From Candidatus Coprenecus stercorigallinarum (GTDB taxonomy: Bacteria > Bacteroidota > Bacteroidia > Bacteroidales > UBA932), in assembly GCA_018711305.1 (NCBI GenBank), contig DVIL01000013.1:1-42083 (forward strand): a stretch of 42,083 nt of DNA, written 5' to 3'. The notes beneath the pieces are model-generated. The model made no database searches. It saw only the letters and a list, made by a program, of their open reading frames with translations, and was not told the DNA's origin. Below are positions 33,817 through 42,034 of the stretch, one piece after another (the stretch's first letter is position 1; the number at the start of each line of letters is the position of its first letter). The position numbers and the translations under genes were made by a program.

Positions 33817-36018
33817 TCATTTCTCAATTTTAAGTCCGCGGAAAACTGCGGTATAGCCGTCATTGGAATCCGTCATCACTATCCTTACCCGGGTCACAGG
33901 AGCCACAGGACTGAAACTCAGTTCCCCATGATACAGTTCCCCGGCCTTCACCGTCGAGCCGTCTGCGGTGGTGTATTCCACATAGGCATCGGTTACATAG
34001 AACATTCCCGAAGAAGGAGCTCCGCTGGTAACGGTTATCCTGCTGCATGTCACGGGAGATTCCATCGTATATGCAAGTACATCCCCTGCCTGAAGCACGC
34101 GGCCGGAATATCCTGTCCCGTCACGTTTTGCCAGACTCGCCAGGTTGCCTTCGGACATGGGGAAATTGCAGGTTACGGTCATTTCCGGGTCAATATAGCT
34201 GTAAAGTTCAATGTTGGAAGCCCCTACCGCGATACTGGACAGCCCGTCCCCGAAAAATGTGGCAAAGCGCATCTGTTCCGGCCTGTCCGTTACGATATTT
34301 CCCGTGCAGACCGGAGAGGAGGCTACAGGCGCACTGCCGTCAAAAGAGTACCGTACCACTGCCGACGGATGCGGTGGCCTTACCTGAAGGCTCCCGCTTG
34401 CGCTGTCGTAGACAACCTCCGGCGGCGCTACCCTGAAAGCTATGCCCATATTGTACAGACGGGAAAAATGTCCGGTATAGAGACGCTGTTCGAAATCCGC
34501 GAAATCCCGGTTCTCCCTGCTGCTCCATCCCACCTCCGCCAAAGCGCACAGACGGGGGAACAGCTGGTACTCCATAAGTCTCGGCGGCCATGCCATCAAC
34601 TCGGCCCAAAGACCGGCCTGCACCCCTGCTATAAGGGCGCTGTCGGCAGGGCCTCCAGTCAGAATTTCATCAGGCTCGAGCGAATAAGTCTTGGAAAGGG
34701 GGACTATTCCGGCCCAGCTGTGTCCTCTTTCTGCCGGAGACTGCTTCATGTCCAGATAGCAGTACTCGCCTATCTGCACCACGGTGCGGTATCCTTTCTC
34801 TACGGACATCCGCCCGCTCCTGACACTCCTCCAGGCATAGAGCAAAGCGGACCTGTCATAAACGGCATCGGAGATGACTATCTCATCCCAGCCGGCCATC
34901 TTTTTCCCAAGACCGTGAATTATTTCTTCAAGGCGGTACACGAACCAGCTGTGGAGCTCCTGCGGTCCCTCCAATCCCTTTTCCTTTGCAAGAGCCTGGC
35001 AGTGCGGGCAATTGGTCCATGCCGTATGGTCCACCTCATCTCCTCCGATATGAATATAGCCGGAGGGGAAAAGCGAGGCTATCTCCTTGAAAATGTCCCG
35101 CAGTATCCTGTAATTCTCCTCTCTTGCCACACACAGTACGTTGTCTGTCTCCCCGTTGGCGCTTATATAGGACACGTCCACAGGGCAGGCCATATCCGGA
35201 AACACTCCCACTAAAGAGCGGCTGTGTCCGGGCAGGTCGATTTCCGGAATAATCTCTATATGGCGGTCAGCTGCATAGCGGACTATCTCGCGTATCTCCT
35301 TCTGGGTATAATATCCTCCGTACCTGCCGTGCCCCTGGCCATACGCGGCAGGAGTCACTTCCCCGTCACCGCGCCAGGCTCCCTCGCGGGTCAGCTGCGG
35401 ATATTTGCGGATCTCTATTCTCCATCCGTTGTCATCGGCAAGATGCCAGTGGAAACGGTTCAGCTTGTGTACTGCCATCCAGTCTATGAGACGCTTTACA
35501 TGTTCCGCGTCAAACCAGGTCCTGGAAACATCCAGCATGGTCCCGCGGTATCCGTAGCGCGGACTGTCCGTAATGCTCACGGCATCGACATAGCAACGGG
35601 TGAGTTCAAGGGATGTTTCCCCATATACGGCGGGAGGCAGCATCTGCAGGAATGTCTGTATACCGTAGAATATTCCTGCCGAGGATGAAGCCTCAACCAG
35701 CACTCCTTCCGGTGTCACTTCCAGCCTGTAGGCCTCCGGAGCATACCCTTCGGCCAGTATCAGGGACAGTCCCCCCTCCTGGGGCTCCATGGTCCGCGGT
35801 ATCTCGAAAGACATCACGTGTGCAAGATGCCCAAGCAGATAATCAACTTCAAAATCAAGTCCTTCAGATGCGTAGACAGCTGTTCCTTCCTGCAGCAGGC
35901 AGCGGCCTTCACCAGGCACAACCGACTGAGGTATGGGGACGATGGCCGAATATGTCCGGGCCGCAGCGATTCCGGCAGCAACGGCAAGAATCATAAATAA
36001 AGAGGATATTCTTTTCAC
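33817..36018 (-). CDS. Beta-N-acetylhexosaminidase, GH20
   Basis: Removes terminal beta-GlcNAc or GalNAc from glycans. About 733 aa from the GTG at 36018, which gives a clean signal peptide (KRISSLFMILAVAAG); a TTG two codons upstream overlaps the GH84 stop. An N-terminal GH20b domain (about 30-150) precedes the catalytic barrel with GYRGTMLDVSRTWFDAEHVK and FHWHLADDNGWRIEI. The catalytic Asp-Glu pair is in YIHIGGDEVDH. A chitobiase-type C-terminal domain (VRYSFDGSAPV) and a final F5/8-like beta module follow. The enzyme is exported. The operon partners GH84 and a transporter suggest stepwise trimming of amino-sugar glycans such as mucin or glycosaminoglycans. Confidence 0.93.
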   Translation of the reverse strand: MKRISSLFMILAVAAGIAAARTYSAIVPIPQSVVPGEGRCLLQEGTAVYASEGLDFEVDYLLGHLAHVMSFEIPRTMEPQEGGLSLILAEGYAPEAYRLEVTPEGVLVEASSSAGIFYGIQTFLQMLPPAVYGETSLELTRCYVDAVSITDSPRYGYRGTMLDVSRTWFDAEHVKRLIDWMAVHKLNRFHWHLADDNGWRIEIRKYPQLTREGAWRGDGEVTPAAYGQGHGRYGGYYTQKEIREIVRYAADRHIEIIPEIDLPGHSRSLVGVFPDMACPVDVSYISANGETDNVLCVAREENYRILRDIFKEIASLFPSGYIHIGGDEVDHTAWTNCPHCQALAKEKGLEGPQELHSWFVYRLEEIIHGLGKKMAGWDEIVISDAVYDRSALLYAWRSVRSGRMSVEKGYRTVVQIGEYCYLDMKQSPAERGHSWAGIVPLSKTYSLEPDEILTGGPADSALIAGVQAGLWAELMAWPPRLMEYQLFPRLCALAEVGWSSRENRDFADFEQRLYTGHFSRLYNMGIAFRVAPPEVVYDSASGSLQVRPPHPSAVVRYSFDGSAPVASSPVCTGNIVTDRPEQMRFATFFGDGLSSIAVGASNIELYSYIDPEMTVTCNFPMSEGNLASLAKRDGTGYSGRVLQAGDVLAYTMESPVTCSRITVTSGAPSSGMFYVTDAYVEYTTADGSTVKAGELYHGELSFSPVAPVTRVRIVMTDSNDGYTAVFRGLKIEK

Positions 36019-36020
36019 GC

Positions 36021-38519
36021 TCAAAGTATTTCAAATATATCAGCTTTACCTTCTATGCTGAGTCTCGCGGTACGCGGGTCGAGTTTCAGCTCGCAATACG
36101 GGTCATGCGTCAGGGTTTCCTTGATACGCACGCCGTCGGATGTGTACTGGCGGACAAGCAGGCTGCCGTACGGCCTCATGAGAAGGACACGGCCATTGAC
36201 CCGGTCGTCCCCGAAAGGTATTTCCACAGAGATGACTCCTTCCAGAGAATAGTATGATCTCGGATTGCGGTCAAACGCATACACGGCCCGCTCCATATCC
36301 GGGGCGGTGACCTTGAATCCGAGAGTCTCTGTCCGCTGGGGATTGACGCTGAAAGTACGTATGGCACACCAGTTGGTCTTGCCGGATTCCAGCTTTCTCA
36401 GACGCACATAGCGTGCATCGACGCCCCGTCCTTCCCATCTGACGTCATACTGCCCGTCTACGGTGTCGATAAGCGGATACCACAGACGGCTGTCCTTTGA
36501 CGCCTCGAGTGTGGCAAGGTCGAAGTAGTCCACATCGTCCGTGGAGTTACGGCCCTGAAGGACGTTCACCTCCCGAAGTCCCCTGACAATGCCGAGGTCC
36601 ACTCCGATCCAGTCACCGGTCTTCTGCGAACTTGCCGAAGTATAGTATGTGGTGGAATCATCGTCGAACATCAGCTTGCCTGTGATTGTTCCGGAATTGG
36701 GGAAGGAACCTATTGCCTTATATGAGAACGGGCCGCGTCCGGTAAGACTGCGGTAGAATCCGTCCACCATGTCATCCATGGCATGCTCATAGAACGGCTG
36801 GAGCTTTAGAGTGCCGGATTTGTGCGCCTCATAGGATTCCCTTTCGGATTGGGACATCAGATTGTCCACATAAGCCGCCCAGAACGCAGCATTGTCGCCT
36901 CCCCTGTATATCTGGATCAGTTCGAGAGTCCTGCGTCCCCTTTCGCCGAGCTTGGAGAATTCCTCCAGCCAGGGGTGGATCTCACGCATCAGGGCATCGT
37001 TCCTGCACTTTCCGGACATTTCACCGTGCACCTTTTCTATTTTCCCGAATTCTTCCATCAGAGCCTCGAACTGAGCTTCGGTCCAGTCATCCCCCACACG
37101 GAAGGTCTCTGTCTCCCATGACTCGTCGCGGCGGTAGCCCGACTCGGTGTCGCATGAATGTATGGCAAAGGTACGGTAGGCATCGGCGGCCTCCTTTCCG
37201 GCCAGCCATACCAGCGCACGTTCCCAGTTGGCTATGGGATCATAGTCCTTGGTATTCCATGTGTAATCGGCCACTCCATAAAGTGCCAGCTTGGATGCCT
37301 CCGCATGCTCCATGGGGTTGCTGACAAGCCCGCAGAGGTTTTTGCTGCCGAGACTGTTGTCAAGGCCGTATGCAGGTCCCTGCATGATGATATTGCGGCA
37401 GTAGTCGGTTACAGGGAAGTTCCACCAGTACAGGGCGGGACGCTGTATTCTGTCCCCCACCCACCTGAGTGTCGAGGGAGTCAGGTCGCTGCACACCGCA
37501 TCCCCTGTCCAGAACACCCGTACCGAAGGGTCGAGACTGCGTCCGTAGACTGCCAGACTGCCTTCGTCCGAGGGATCGGCCCACGAGCGGTTGTAATCCG
37601 TAGGACAGACGATAAGAGGGGCCACATCCCCTTTTGCCGCCACGAAATCAGCCGTAAGGCGGTTGAGCAGCCCGACCTGCTTAACCGGATCGGTGCCCTC
37701 TCCGGAAATATCGTCGAAGAAAATGGCAAAGGACCTGACGCCCAGACTGTACATTTTCTCGAACTTGGCAATCAGGTTGGCATAGTCCTCCTCATTCCAC
37801 TTTATATCCTGACCGGGATGCACAGCCCATACAAAGTCCACCCGGTTGCGCTCGCAGGCCCTGACCAGTTCCGCAATATTGCGGGCCTCGACTGCAGGAT
37901 AGGGCTCCCTCCAGTAGGGTGAGCTGTGATAGGGGTCATCCTTCGGACCGTAGATGTAGGTATTCATCTTGAAACGGCCGTAGAAATCGATGAGGGACAG
38001 ACGGGCCTGGTGCGACCAGGGTGTCCCGTAGAAGCCCTCCACAACTCCACGCACCGGAAGATCCGGCCAGTCATTGACCGTAAGGTAGGGCAGACTGTCC
38101 TCCCCGTTCTGCTCCACTATCTGGCGCAGTGTCTGCAGGCCGTAGAAAGCTCCCCTTTCATCATAACCCATGATAAAGATGCCATCTTCCCCCACTGTAA
38201 GCCGGTAGGCTCCCGATACGGCACGTACTCCTGCCTTTACAGCTTTTTTAGGGTGGAAATCTATTTCAAGCCGGACAGACTTCTTGTTACCCTTTGCAAG
38301 GAAATCCACATCTGAGGCGAACGCCTCCTGCCTGTCCATTATCCTGACCCCTTCCGAGACATCGAGCCTCTCCCCATCCGGACTCAACTCGACACTGTGA
38401 GGGGTGGGATTGATAACAGGGCCTGAAGCGGCATCGCAGCCGGCAGCCCTGGCATTGGCAGACAGGGCACATACGGCCAACAGCAGAAACAATTTTCTGA
38501 GAATTTTCATATTGCTCAT
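36021..38519 (-). CDS. Beta-N-acetylglucosaminidase/hyaluronidase-like, GH84
   Basis: 832 aa exported enzyme of the O-GlcNAcase/NagJ family. A signal peptide (KILRKLFLLLAVCALSANARA; an ATG three codons in is equally plausible) precedes a GH20b-like N-domain. The catalytic barrel starts at GVVEGFYGTPWSHQARLSLIDF and continues to KMNTYIYGPKDDPYH, with the catalytic Asp-Asp pair in FAIFFDDISGEG. A helical region and a discoidin/F5-8-type domain (about 600-760, TSASSQKTGDWIGVDLG) follow, then a short C-terminal beta region. It overlaps the GH20 gene by a few bases at its 3' end and begins 1 base after the truncated GH31 frame. Confidence 0.93.
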   Translation of the reverse strand: MSNMKILRKLFLLLAVCALSANARAAGCDAASGPVINPTPHSVELSPDGERLDVSEGVRIMDRQEAFASDVDFLAKGNKKSVRLEIDFHPKKAVKAGVRAVSGAYRLTVGEDGIFIMGYDERGAFYGLQTLRQIVEQNGEDSLPYLTVNDWPDLPVRGVVEGFYGTPWSHQARLSLIDFYGRFKMNTYIYGPKDDPYHSSPYWREPYPAVEARNIAELVRACERNRVDFVWAVHPGQDIKWNEEDYANLIAKFEKMYSLGVRSFAIFFDDISGEGTDPVKQVGLLNRLTADFVAAKGDVAPLIVCPTDYNRSWADPSDEGSLAVYGRSLDPSVRVFWTGDAVCSDLTPSTLRWVGDRIQRPALYWWNFPVTDYCRNIIMQGPAYGLDNSLGSKNLCGLVSNPMEHAEASKLALYGVADYTWNTKDYDPIANWERALVWLAGKEAADAYRTFAIHSCDTESGYRRDESWETETFRVGDDWTEAQFEALMEEFGKIEKVHGEMSGKCRNDALMREIHPWLEEFSKLGERGRRTLELIQIYRGGDNAAFWAAYVDNLMSQSERESYEAHKSGTLKLQPFYEHAMDDMVDGFYRSLTGRGPFSYKAIGSFPNSGTITGKLMFDDDSTTYYTSASSQKTGDWIGVDLGIVRGLREVNVLQGRNSTDDVDYFDLATLEASKDSRLWYPLIDTVDGQYDVRWEGRGVDARYVRLRKLESGKTNWCAIRTFSVNPQRTETLGFKVTAPDMERAVYAFDRNPRSYYSLEGVISVEIPFGDDRVNGRVLLMRPYGSLLVRQYTSDGVRIKETLTHDPYCELKLDPRTARLSIEGKADIFEIL

Positions 38520-38520
38520 A

Positions 38521-39177
38521 TTATTCGATTGTCATGTATTTGTATTCCAGTGCGGGACTTACCGCCACTGCATCGCACGGACGCGGAGCCACGCCGCCGT
38601 CAGTCCAGCTGTTTTCGTTGACAATATTGATGCGGTGTCCTTTATGCGAGAAACGGCCGTTCTGCACGCCTCCGCCATAGAAATACTCACCGTCCCGTTC
38701 TGCCAGGACGATTGTGGTGCGGGGCTTGCCGCCCTTGACCTCAAACCTTACCGGTGCGGTCTGACGCAGTACCTCGCGCCCGCTGCGCAGGTCGGTGACC
38801 GTCATCGTTCCGTCCGCTTTTGCAAAAGCGACGCGAATGACACCGGTGGCCAGAATCCAGGCTTCCTCCCCCTCCTCTATGGTATAGGTCACTCCCCTAC
38901 GCAGATTCTGCACCAGAATATCCGCAGCGGGTTCAGCCTCCGGATTGCGTACTATGCCGCCATTGTCATCCCGGAAAAGGCGGAATATATCCGGCGCGTA
39001 AAAGTCGACTGTCATTCTGTGACCGTCGGACAAGACAAGTTCTGCGGCCGTAGGATTGAGACGCACGGCCTCCTTTACGGACTGAGAGAAGGCCTCCTGC
39101 ATGGAAAAGCATGAAACGGCCATTACGGCGAAAAACGTCGCCGCTATCTTTCTCACTCTGGATATCATGTCTGTCAT
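38521..39177 (-). pseudogene. N-terminal fragment of a GH31 alpha-glucosidase-like protein
   Basis: 218 aa from the ATG at 39177 with a signal peptide (about residues 1-32, ending AFSQ). The body resembles the galactose-mutarotase-like N-domain of GH31 enzymes: LVLSDGHRMTVDFYAPDIFRL, then EYFYGGGVQNGRFSHKGHRINIVNE with the aromatic/Gly motif that precedes the barrel. After NSWTDGGVAPRP the family pattern breaks off and the frame ends within 20 residues (SPALEYKYMTIE), so the whole catalytic barrel is missing. It may be a deletion remnant kept as the first frame of the operon, or a free-standing glycan-binding domain. Stop is 1 base from GH84. Confidence 0.6.
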
Positions 39178-39194
39178 ACTATCTAAAATACTTA

Positions 39195-39202
39195 CAAATA
39201 TA
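39195..39202 (-). promoter_or_regulatory. -7 promoter element of the glycosidase operon
   Basis: TATATTTG on the minus strand matches TAnnTTTG exactly and lies 17 bases before the ATG of the first frame. No TTG is found at the usual -33 distance, so activator dependence is possible. Confidence 0.5.
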
Positions 39203-39351
39203 ATGAATTTATGCAACCGCCGGAGCGCCTTTCCCGACAAAGTTTCCGATGCCCGGAACGGGCTTTGAAATTTAGCCGATTTTAGTTGCAATTATGATTT
39301 TTTTTATCCTTATTTGCCTAAAATTTAACACAAAACACTAAATACTTTTTT

Positions 39352-40857
39352 ATGGACAACAACATCCTGAAGTACAACATCAATCCTCTCGTCAACGCCA
39401 TCGGGAAGACCCCCGACCAGTTTACGAAAGAGGACATAATCAATTTCATCACCGCCAACGACATCCGCGTCGTCAACTTCCGCTACATCGCAGGCGACGG
39501 CAGGCTCAAGACCCTCAACTTCCCGGTCAGCAGCCTCCAGTACCTCGACCTTATCCTCTCGTTCGGAGAGAGAGTGGACGGCTCCAGCCTGTTCTCCTAC
39601 ATCCAGGCCGGCTCCAGCGACCTCTACGTCATTCCCCGCTTCTCCACAGCCTACCTCGACCCCTTCGCCGAGATTCCGACCTTAGGACTGCTCTGCTCCT
39701 ATTTCACCAAGGACGGACTGCCTCTGGAAAGTTCTCCCGAATACACCCTGAGAAAGGCCCACGAGGAGTTCAAAAAGACCACAGGCTACACCTTCGAGGC
39801 TATGGGCGAGCTGGAGTTCTACGTGATCTACGATGATGACTGCTGCTTCCCTTCGGAGAACCAGCGCGGCTACCACGAGTCCACTCCGTTCACAAAGGTA
39901 GAGGCCTTCCGTACCGAGGCCATGAAGCTCATCTCCCAGGTAGGCGGCAACATCAAGTACGCCCACTCCGAGGTAGGAAACTTCACACTCGACGGCAAGG
40001 TGTACGAGCAGAACGAGATCGAATTCCTCGTATCGCCCGTGGAATCAGCCGCTGACCAGCTGGTAATGGCCAAATGGATCCTCCGCACCCTCGCATGGCA
40101 GTATGGCTTCGACATCACCTTCGCCCCCAAGATCACCGAGGGAAAGGCCGGAAGCGGACTGCATTTCCACACCCGCATGATGAACGGAGAGCATTCGGTA
40201 ATGCTCAAGGACGGCCGTCTCTCCGACGAGGCCCGCAAGGCTATCGCCGGCTACATGACCTGCGCCTCCTCGCTGACAGCATTCGGCAACGCCAACCCTA
40301 CCTCCTACTTCCGTCTCGTACCCCACCAGGAGGCACCCACCAGCATCTGCTGGGGAGACCGCAACCGCTCCGTGCTCGTGCGCGTACCCCTCGGCTGGAC
40401 CGGAAAGAGCGACATGTCAGCCATCGCCAACGGCCTGCCCCAGAACCCCGATATCGTAATGCCTGACAAGCAGACCGTAGAGCTGCGCTCCGGCGACGGC
40501 TCGGCCGACATCCATCTGATGCTCGCCGGACTGGTGACTGCCGCCCGCATCGGCTTCGAGCTGCCCGACGCACTGGAGATCGCCAAGAAGACCTACGTGG
40601 ACGTAAACATCCACGACGACAAGAATGCAGCCATCCTCAACTCCCTGGCCCAGCTGCCCACCTCCTGCGCAGAGTCCGCCGACGAACTTGAGAAAAACCG
40701 CGCCCTCTACGAGGCCAAAGGCGTATTCTCTCCGAGCATGATCGATGGCCGCATCGCCATGCTGCGTGCTTACAAGGATGCCAATATCCGCGAGGAGACC
40801 GCCCGCGACAAGGGACTCATGATGGAACTCGTGAGAAAGTACTATCACTGCGGATAG
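39352..40857 (+). CDS. glnA: Type I-like glutamine synthetase
   Basis: Condenses glutamate and ammonia with ATP in nitrogen assimilation. 501 aa. The beta-grasp domain is about residues 15-110 (INFITANDIRVVNFRYIAGD). Catalytic segments include FEAMGELEFYVIYD (metal ligand Glu), QNEIEFLVSP, GKAGSGLHFHTRMM (ATP/metal His), PHQEAPTSICWGDRNRSVLVRVP and VELRSGDGSADIHLMLAGL. The tail lacks the classical adenylylation Tyr context, so GlnE-type control is not expected. The 174-base upstream gap holds a weak promoter candidate (TTG 39286-39288, CTTATTTG 39309-39316) and a small GCCCG-GAA-CGGGC dyad near 39250. It converges on a sigma-54 small RNA with a shared terminator. Confidence 0.92.
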   Translation: MDNNILKYNINPLVNAIGKTPDQFTKEDIINFITANDIRVVNFRYIAGDGRLKTLNFPVSSLQYLDLILSFGERVDGSSLFSYIQAGSSDLYVIPRFSTAYLDPFAEIPTLGLLCSYFTKDGLPLESSPEYTLRKAHEEFKKTTGYTFEAMGELEFYVIYDDDCCFPSENQRGYHESTPFTKVEAFRTEAMKLISQVGGNIKYAHSEVGNFTLDGKVYEQNEIEFLVSPVESAADQLVMAKWILRTLAWQYGFDITFAPKITEGKAGSGLHFHTRMMNGEHSVMLKDGRLSDEARKAIAGYMTCASSLTAFGNANPTSYFRLVPHQEAPTSICWGDRNRSVLVRVPLGWTGKSDMSAIANGLPQNPDIVMPDKQTVELRSGDGSADIHLMLAGLVTAARIGFELPDALEIAKKTYVDVNIHDDKNAAILNSLAQLPTSCAESADELEKNRALYEAKGVFSPSMIDGRIAMLRAYKDANIREETARDKGLMMELVRKYYHCG

Positions 40858-40886
40858 TCTAACCGTTCTGACAGTCAGCAACCAAA

Positions 40887-40965
40887 GAAAAAAAGGACAT
40901 CAGCCACAGAAACTGATGTCCTTTTTCCTTATTAACCTAAACTTAACCTATGAAAAAACTATCAC
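40887..40965 (-). ncRNA. Predicted sigma-54-dependent small RNA, copy 2
   Basis: About 79 nt from the predicted start G at 40965 to the T-run after the hairpin. The first 34 nt (40965 to 40932) match copy 1 at 21472 except for one substitution at position 2 and one missing T: GATAGTTTTTTCATAGG, then AGGTTAA twice. The rest, including the terminator hairpin, is unrelated to copy 1. Conservation begins at the predicted start and stops before the hairpin. The plus strand here reads like a gene start (CCTATGAAAAAACTATC) but opens only a 58-codon antisense frame. Function is inferred: base pairing with mRNA start regions carrying the complementary leader. Confidence 0.65.
40890..40926. terminator. 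Bidirectional intrinsic terminator (glnA and small RNA 2)
   Basis: AAAAAGGACATCAG (40890-40903) pairs perfectly with CTGATGTCCTTTTT (40913-40926) over a 9-base loop, with A- and T-runs on both flanks. It can end glnA transcripts on the plus strand and the small RNA on the minus strand. Confidence 0.9.
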
Positions 40966-40975
40966 TTCTACTTCT

Positions 40976-40991
40976 TGCAAACTGCGTGCCA
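40976..40991 (-). promoter_or_regulatory. Sigma-54 (RpoN) promoter of small RNA 2
   Basis: On the minus strand TGGCACG-CAGT-TTGCA is an exact match to the sigma-54 consensus. The predicted start 12 bases after the -12 C is the G at 40965, where the conserved RNA segment begins. The promoter starts 3 bases after the TAA of the upstream gene, as at copy 1. The 10 bases between promoter and start differ completely from copy 1. Confidence 0.82.
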
Positions 40992-40994
40992 CGA

Positions 40995-41927
40995 TTACGG
41001 GACAACGTATCTGGACTTCTGGACAGGAGGGGGGCCGGATGCTGTTCCGGAGCCTCCGGCTGCACCCACAGAGGCCTTGTAGGGCTTTGTAGGATCGAGA
41101 GGATCGTATTGGGGCACAGGCCTTGAGACATGATATACCTTCGGGTCGAAATTAGGGTCGAGAAATATCATGTCGTCGAACTCCGGCCTTCCGCCCACCT
41201 CCGGCTGCGGCACCAATGTCTCCCACGTCCCCACTGTCCCGAAATTGAATAATCCCAGCAACAGGGAGAAAATCCGGACTGCTATAGACGGGTTGCGCTG
41301 CATCTCGCGGACAAACTCAGGTGACTCATTTATCATGCGGGTCAGTATCAGCCTCCTGTCCCGCTCAAGTATCTCCTCCACCGAAGGCTGCCTCGTAGCA
41401 CTCCATCCGTTACCCGCGTCAGGATCCGGCACCGGCAGTACGGACGGCAGCATGGACGATGGAGACAGAGTGCCGCCCGATTCCTGAACGCCCCCAAAGT
41501 GCTCATTGCTGAATGAACTCAGCCTGTCGGACCACTCCTGCCTCATCTCCTTCAGACGTTCTGCCCTCACTAGAAGCGGAAGCTCCCCATATACAATCTG
41601 ACGTGCCGCATCCGCGACCGAGTCCGCCACCCAGGCATCCAGCATTCCCATCCTGATGGCCCGGACCATAGCCGCCCTCACGTCTCCCTCATACTGAATG
41701 ACAAGTGCGGCCAGGGAATCCTCCGGAGCGCAGTCCTGCCGGCCAGAATCCACCTGAGCAGACTCCCTGCGGTTGTAATCTTTCCAGCCATAAGCCTCAC
41801 GGCCATCCGCACACAGGCCTTCGGCATACCGGAGATCAGCCCCACCGCAGGGAACAGACATGAGCACCCCGGCAGCAACCGTGACCGAGACCAGGATATA
41901 CAGCGACATTCTTCCCATATACGTCAT
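40995..41927 (-). CDS. Exported hypothetical protein
   Basis: 310 aa from the ATG at 41927, which begins a signal peptide (MGRMSLYILVSVTVAAGVLM, cleavage near CGGA); the frame is open 96 bases upstream but that part is not membrane-like or gene-like. The mature part has an alpha-helical region (about residues 70-140, LAALVIQYEGDVRAAMVRAI and ERLKEMRQEWSDRLSSF), a Ser/Pro-rich stretch, a hydrophobic helix near 235-250 (SIAVRIFSLLLGLFNFGTVG) and a Pro/Gly-rich C-terminal tail. I recognise no family. Its 3' end abuts a sigma-54 promoter, so its mRNA probably shares the terminator of small RNA 2. Confidence 0.75.
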   Translation of the reverse strand: MTYMGRMSLYILVSVTVAAGVLMSVPCGGADLRYAEGLCADGREAYGWKDYNRRESAQVDSGRQDCAPEDSLAALVIQYEGDVRAAMVRAIRMGMLDAWVADSVADAARQIVYGELPLLVRAERLKEMRQEWSDRLSSFSNEHFGGVQESGGTLSPSSMLPSVLPVPDPDAGNGWSATRQPSVEEILERDRRLILTRMINESPEFVREMQRNPSIAVRIFSLLLGLFNFGTVGTWETLVPQPEVGGRPEFDDMIFLDPNFDPKVYHVSRPVPQYDPLDPTKPYKASVGAAGGSGTASGPPPVQKSRYVVP

Positions 41928-42019
41928 TTTGAAAATTATATTCCGCGAATATAGGTGGGTTCTATCAATTCCATTTTTTATTTCTTGCATAAGGCAGCAG
42001 AACCCTTTAACTGTCTTGA

Positions 42020-42034
42020 GCAAGATAATCTTGC
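42020..42034. repeat. 15-base palindrome upstream of the exported protein gene
   Basis: GCAAGAT-A-ATCTTGC, perfect 7-base arms around one base, about 95 bases upstream of the minus-strand gene starting at 41927. It is operator-like in size, but there is no recognised regulator or promoter next to it. The last bases of the window hold a C8A7 run. Confidence 0.4.

Noticed and set aside
33928-35214. 428-codon plus-strand frame
   Set aside because: Exactly antisense to the GH20 catalytic domain, with Arg/Cys/Gly-rich composition; a shadow of high-GC coding sequence.
37158-37922. 254-codon plus-strand frame
   Set aside because: Antisense to GH84 with no domain resemblance; the opposite strand has clear family motifs.
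40931-40965. Explaining the two similar segments as recombination scars of one gene start
   Set aside because: A scar would not be expected to place unrelated spacers and a sigma-54 promoter at the same distance in both copies, nor separate terminator-like hairpins. It remains the main alternative until more copies are seen.
40951-41127. Plus-strand frame starting ATGAAAAAACTATC (M-K-K-L-S-L-L-L-L) that looks like a signal-peptide gene start
   Set aside because: It closes after 58 codons and runs antisense to the end of the exported-protein gene; the same start-like sequence at 21487 (minus) closes after 33 codons. The start-like look is explained by the small RNA being antisense to such starts.
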